A DNA stretch of 64,000 bases from an uncultured Lachnospiraceae bacterium (GTDB lineage: Bacteria; Bacillota; Clostridia; Lachnospirales; Lachnospiraceae). Positions 60,964 to 64,000 of the stretch are shown here, one piece after another. Each line of letters starts with the position of its first letter. Position 1 is the first letter of the stretch. The position numbers were made by a program, and so were the translations under genes. The notes below the pieces were generated by a model. It saw nothing but the letters and a program-made list of their open reading frames with translations, was not told the origin of the DNA and did no database searches. Location: positions 248,001-312,000 of the forward strand of contig CAJTQI010000002.1 of the NCBI GenBank assembly GCA_910578645.1. Direction: 5' to 3'.

Positions 60964-61599
60964 ATGCAGAGAAAGAAGAGTAAGTTTTGGTTATTTGTTT
61001 TCTCTTTTATGCCTGGGGCGGGGCAGATGTATATGGGATTTATGAAGATGGGAATCAGTTTGATGTTTATCTTCATTGCGATGATTGCGGTTATTTCATA
61101 TTTTAATCTCGGGTTTTTGACGGCATTTCCCTTTGTGATATATTTCTACAGTTTCTTTCATGCGCATAATTTAGGCTCTATGGACGATTTAGCGTTTAAT
61201 GCCGTGGAGGACAGCTATCTTTTCGGGTTAGACAGTTTGGGAGATATGGAATATTTGAAAGAAAAGCTGACAGGGAAAAATAAGAAGATAGTGGCAGCGG
61301 CGTTGGTGGTAATTGGCGTTATGATGCTGTGGCATGCGGTGTTTGACTTGTTGTTTGATATTTTTGGATGGGATGCGCAGTATCTAAGGGTTGTTTACTT
61401 CTTTATGCGGGATGACCTTCCCAGGTTCTTGGTGGGGATTATTATTATCTGGATTGGCGTAGTTATGATTCGCGGGAAAAAAGTTGATTCGGGAATAGAA
61501 GAGGAGCATATATTTACGCAGCCGTCAGACACAGAAGTGCGGGGGATACCGGAAATAGAGCGCAGTGCCACAGAAAACAGCCATGGGATGGAGGAATAG
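60964..61599 (+). CDS. TM2-like integral membrane protein of the ECF operon
   Basis: A 211-residue protein starting MQRKKSKFWLFVFSFMPGAG, with GQMYMGFMKMG resembling a TM2-domain signature, then five or so hydrophobic segments (e.g. AAALVVIGVMMLWHAVFDLLF; FLVGIIIIWIGVVMI) and a charged tail. GGAGG lies eight bases before ATG 60964; the frame from 60934 lacks a ribosome site. It follows the anti-sigma gene directly and is probably part of the same envelope-stress unit. Function unknown. Confidence 0.8.
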   Translation: MQRKKSKFWLFVFSFMPGAGQMYMGFMKMGISLMFIFIAMIAVISYFNLGFLTAFPFVIYFYSFFHAHNLGSMDDLAFNAVEDSYLFGLDSLGDMEYLKEKLTGKNKKIVAAALVVIGVMMLWHAVFDLLFDIFGWDAQYLRVVYFFMRDDLPRFLVGIIIIWIGVVMIRGKKVDSGIEEEHIFTQPSDTEVRGIPEIERSATENSHGMEE

Positions 61600-61741
61600 A
61601 TTTTAACACACGGCTATTTGTAATGCTTGGGAATGGAAATTGGACTGAGATATAAATTTTCACAAGCGAATTTGCACCTGCGGTTTATAGGCCGCAGGTT
61701 GAGAGAAAGGCATGGTTATTAATATGAGACAGGAGAGCGTT

Positions 61742-62146
61742 ATGGAACAAAATGGCGTAGAACAAGGAAAAGATATGGGGCAGAAAAACACAGCGCAACA
61801 AAATACGGCTGTCGGACAGGGAAGTGGAAGAACTGCATCAAAATGCAATCAGATACGCAGAGTTGGCTCTATGACATTTGGGCTCGCATTAATCTGTTAT
61901 GGTATTCTTTTCCTGGTACATATATTTGTGCCTGTTTTGGGATACAATATCATATTCAGATGCTGGCCGGTTATTTTTATCTTACTTGGCATTGAGATAT
62001 TGGTGGAGAACTATAAGTGCAGGGCGCAGGAGTGGAAAATGGTGTATGACTTTGCCGCAATATTAATGCTAGGAGCAATGTTGCTGTTTGCGATGGTAAT
62101 GGCGGTGCTTGATTATGCCATGCTCCACGGAACAATTTATTTTTAA
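61742..62146 (+). CDS. LiaF/LiaI-like membrane protein
   Basis: A 134-residue protein: a polar Gln/Asn-rich N-terminus, then SMTFGLALICYGILFLVHIF, NIIFRCWPVIFILLGIEILVE and a third hydrophobic segment. The arrangement of two helices with CWPVIFILLGIEI resembles the N-terminal part of LiaF/DUF5668 proteins in cell-envelope stress systems. ATG 61742 has AGGAG six bases upstream; the longer frame at 61712 is less likely. Last gene of the ECF group. Confidence 0.75.
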   Translation: MEQNGVEQGKDMGQKNTAQQNTAVGQGSGRTASKCNQIRRVGSMTFGLALICYGILFLVHIFVPVLGYNIIFRCWPVIFILLGIEILVENYKCRAQEWKMVYDFAAILMLGAMLLFAMVMAVLDYAMLHGTIYF

Positions 62147-62158
62147 AGGGTAATTTTA

Positions 62159-62662
62159 CTACAATTCCTCGTATGCGATTTCTCTTTTGGAAAGGAATTG
62201 TCTGATTGCCTGGTCCCATAAGATATCAGGCGTTTTATCCATAAGGAATGTATGGAAGGCGGTGCCGGTCACAAGAGTGAGGTCGGTGCCGTCATATTTT
62301 ATGTTCAACACGAAAGCTTTGACTTGCTCGGGAGTTACGGCACAGTCGCCTTTTTTCAAAATGGATGCCGTATATTCAGGAATCAAGTGCAGAACGAACC
62401 GGAATGCACAGGGCGTATGGGTGCCTTTAATAAGACCAAAGCATATTGGGCGTATGGTCTTCCATGTAGAGAAATCATAGGGACGTATGGTACTGTCCTC
62501 CCATTCTTCAGTTGTGTAGAAATCCCTGTTCTGGTGTCCGTCGATGAAGAAAGTGTTGTATGTACTGATAGATGCTTCTTCCAGAAGAAAAGAATCAAAA
62601 TCCCCACTGCCGAGAAGCCTGCCCATAAAGTGTTTTACGTTCGTTATTTTCAGTGCAATCAT
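62159..62662 (-). CDS. DUF5721-type conserved protein
   Basis: A 167-residue protein starting MIALKITNVKHFMGRLLGSG and continuing FDSFLLEEASISTYNTFFIDGH; the C-terminal part reads LIKGTHTPCAFRFVLHLIPE and KAFVLNIKYDGTDLTLVTGTAFHTF. It matches my recollection of the Lachnospiraceae DUF5721 family. Start at 62662 is chosen by that comparison; the open frame extends to 62716 through repeat sequence. It faces the ECF operon and ends 13 bases from it. Function unknown. Confidence 0.75.
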   Translation of the reverse strand: MIALKITNVKHFMGRLLGSGDFDSFLLEEASISTYNTFFIDGHQNRDFYTTEEWEDSTIRPYDFSTWKTIRPICFGLIKGTHTPCAFRFVLHLIPEYTASILKKGDCAVTPEQVKAFVLNIKYDGTDLTLVTGTAFHTFLMDKTPDILWDQAIRQFLSKREIAYEEL

Positions 62663-62718
62663 AAAATATCCGAATACCCCGTTTCCTAAGAAATCCTTTC
62701 GCTTGGCTGAGCCCATGA

Positions 62719-62827
62719 AGCAGAACTCGTAAACGAGCTATGCTCATCTTGTATAATAATAAGAAATACCTCCGCTTATCCGAGTCCGCGGAGCGGAACT
62801 CGTAAACGAGCTATGCTCGTTTTTTTA
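62719..62827 (+). repeat. CCGCTTATCCGAG terminator-bearing repeat, copy 2 with a partial copy
   Basis: AACTCGTAAACGAGCTATGC occurs twice, at about 62724 and 62797; the second copy sits behind CTCCGCTTATCCGAG and is followed by TCGTTTTTTT. The ACGAGC-TAT-GCTCGT hairpin plus T-run is a small terminator. The family also occurs at 30229. The rest of the gap to 63079 (about 250 bases) is AT-rich without a gene or clear promoter. Confidence 0.6.
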
Positions 62828-63079
62828 TTGTACCATACTATAGAGGTGTGTGGAAGATGAAACTGTCTCAAGGCATAGATATGCCTGAAATCCGGAATAT
62901 CCGGGTGAAATTGGGAGCCAAAAACAAATCTTTATATATTCTAGTGTAAATGCATCTCTGTTTAACTATTTGCTGTCACAATCTGCTTTGAGTTTTAGTT
63001 TTTCCCTTTACAACACATAAAATCCTATGTTATCATAAGTAGTAATTAAAACTATGTAAAATGGCTGCGGGGGAAAATT

Positions 63080-63916
63080 ATGAGTTATAGAATAGTAGTA
63101 GACAGTTGCTGCGAATTGCAGGAGAAATATAAGAACGATGAAAGATTCCGGATTGTTCCGCTTGGACTGGAAGTCGGGGATTATCAAATATGGGATGACG
63201 AGAATTTTAACCAGAAGGAATTTCTGAAAAAGGTTGCGGATTGTCCTCTGTGCCCGAAATCATCCTGTCCTTCTCCGGAGAAATATATGGAAGCGTTTGA
63301 TTGTGATGCGGAGGAAATCTATGTGGTGACGCTTTCTTCCCATCTGAGCGGAAGCTACAACAGTGCGGAACTTGGCAAGAACCTGTTTGCAGAGAAGTAT
63401 GGGGAGAAGAAGATACATGTGGTGGACTCTGAATCCGCAAGCTGCGGGGAGACGCAGCTCGCCATGAGAATCATGCGGTATAAGGAGGCAGGGTTGTCCT
63501 TTGAGGACACAGTATCGAAAATTGAAGTATTTAAACGCAGGATGCGTACCTATTTTGTGTTAGACAATTTAGAGACACTGCGCAAGAACGGTAGGCTTGG
63601 TGGTGTCAAGGCACTTGTGGCATCTACATTAAACATTAAGCCTGTCATGATAGGAAATTTGGGTGTGATTGAGCAGAAAAGCCAGGCGATTGGCATTAAT
63701 AAGGCGCTTGCCAAACTGGCCGATTGTATCGTAGCCGATGTGACGCGCCCGGAGAAAAGAACGCTTATGATTACCCACTGTAACTGCCCGGAACGCGCTG
63801 AATATATGCGAAAATTGATGGAGAAGAGGGCATCTTACAGAAAAGTCGTGATTATGGATACGGCTGGGGTCAGCAGCATGTATGCCAACGACGGAGGAAT
63901 TATCGTAACATTGTAG
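63080..63916 (+). CDS. DegV-family fatty-acid-binding protein
   Basis: A 278-residue protein with the DegV N-terminal fold (MSYRIVVDSCCELQEKYK, the usual TDS loop reading VDSCCE), VVTLSSHLSGSYNSA, HVVDSESASCGETQLA, LETLRKNGRLGG and LNIKPVMIGNLG. DegV proteins bind a fatty acid; in Firmicutes this links to FakA kinase. No fakA is nearby. The start at 63080 follows GGGGGAAAATT. The remaining 84 bases of the window show no further gene. Confidence 0.93.
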   Translation: MSYRIVVDSCCELQEKYKNDERFRIVPLGLEVGDYQIWDDENFNQKEFLKKVADCPLCPKSSCPSPEKYMEAFDCDAEEIYVVTLSSHLSGSYNSAELGKNLFAEKYGEKKIHVVDSESASCGETQLAMRIMRYKEAGLSFEDTVSKIEVFKRRMRTYFVLDNLETLRKNGRLGGVKALVASTLNIKPVMIGNLGVIEQKSQAIGINKALAKLADCIVADVTRPEKRTLMITHCNCPERAEYMRKLMEKRASYRKVVIMDTAGVSSMYANDGGIIVTL

Positions 63917-64000
63917 TATCGTGTATCCGGTAGGCATATGGTTCGCTGTACCGGTTAAGTAAATTATGTAAATCGCAGGCAGGGAGTTCATTACCCCTGC

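Noticed and set aside
1..64000. CRISPR array, tRNA or rRNA genes
   Set aside because: No regularly spaced direct repeats and no cloverleaf with CCA-type ends or conserved rRNA segments were seen on reading both strands.

Overview
The window looks like a chromosome segment of a spore-forming gut Firmicute, most likely a Lachnospiraceae (Clostridium cluster XIVa) species. It carries the forespore operon spoIIAA-spoIIAB-sigF, the spoVA genes, a T-box-controlled valS, an FMN riboswitch, short conserved Lachnospiraceae-type proteins and beta-galactoside/galacto-N-biose sugar genes. Most genes lie on the + strand behind clear GGAG-type ribosome binding sites. No tRNA, rRNA or CRISPR array was seen.

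Region by region. 1-10.6 kb: end of a polyferredoxin gene, two tandem LacI repressors, then a beta-galactoside locus (GH35-like enzyme, two ABC sugar permeases, a lipoprotein sugar-binding protein, a large GH35 beta-galactosidase) behind a consensus promoter with two LacI-type operators. 10.6-16.2 kb (- strand): a Bce-like module of response regulator, histidine kinase, ABC ATPase and large FtsX-type permease. 16.5-18.5 kb: EcsC-family protein, YczE/YitT-type membrane protein and a 39-residue protein. 18.5-26.4 kb: valS with its T-box leader, a FapA/DUF342 protein, folC, a 49-residue protein and a zinc-ribbon/TPR membrane protein. 26.5-32.1 kb: spoIIAA-AB-sigF, a 57-residue protein, a PilZ protein and an HD-GYP phosphodiesterase, then spoVAA-AB-AC. 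32.2-35.2 kb: GH112 phosphorylase and a cytidylate-kinase-like protein. 35.3-43.9 kb: two cell-surface proteins, a second two-component system with a partner protein, a tiny membrane protein, a C39-like peptidase and an MGMT-like protein. 44-46 kb: FMN riboswitch, a frameshifted ribU and a divergent cobS. 46-51 kb: a TetM/EF-G-like GTPase fused to a NYN (Rae1-like) nuclease, followed by a SUV3-like helicase. 51-56 kb: phosphopantetheinyl transferase, spoVAD, an SDR, RidA, shikimate kinase and spoVAE. 56.1-59.6 kb: a restriction-modification cassette in which all three enzyme genes are broken. 59.9-62.1 kb: ECF sigma/anti-sigma envelope module. 62.1-63.9 kb: DUF5721-type and DegV proteins.

Two themes cross the window. 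First, a family of short inverted-repeat ends (core CCCTCAGTGAACAAAGGG) occurs about eight times. One complete 273-bp copy, with 25-bp terminal repeats, two long internal arms and a TA duplication, interrupts hsdS. Several solitary ends lie at the 3' ends of genes and supply stop codons or last residues. Second, several unrelated genes share a start block with the Shine-Dalgarno inside GAAATGGAG, and three of them also share an upstream hairpin at a fixed distance.

The strongest candidate for an undescribed system is the translational GTPase-NYN nuclease fusion next to a SUV3-like RNA helicase, which would fit a ribosome-linked mRNA cleavage and decay module. The assignments come from reading the sequence and from family knowledge; no database search was run.
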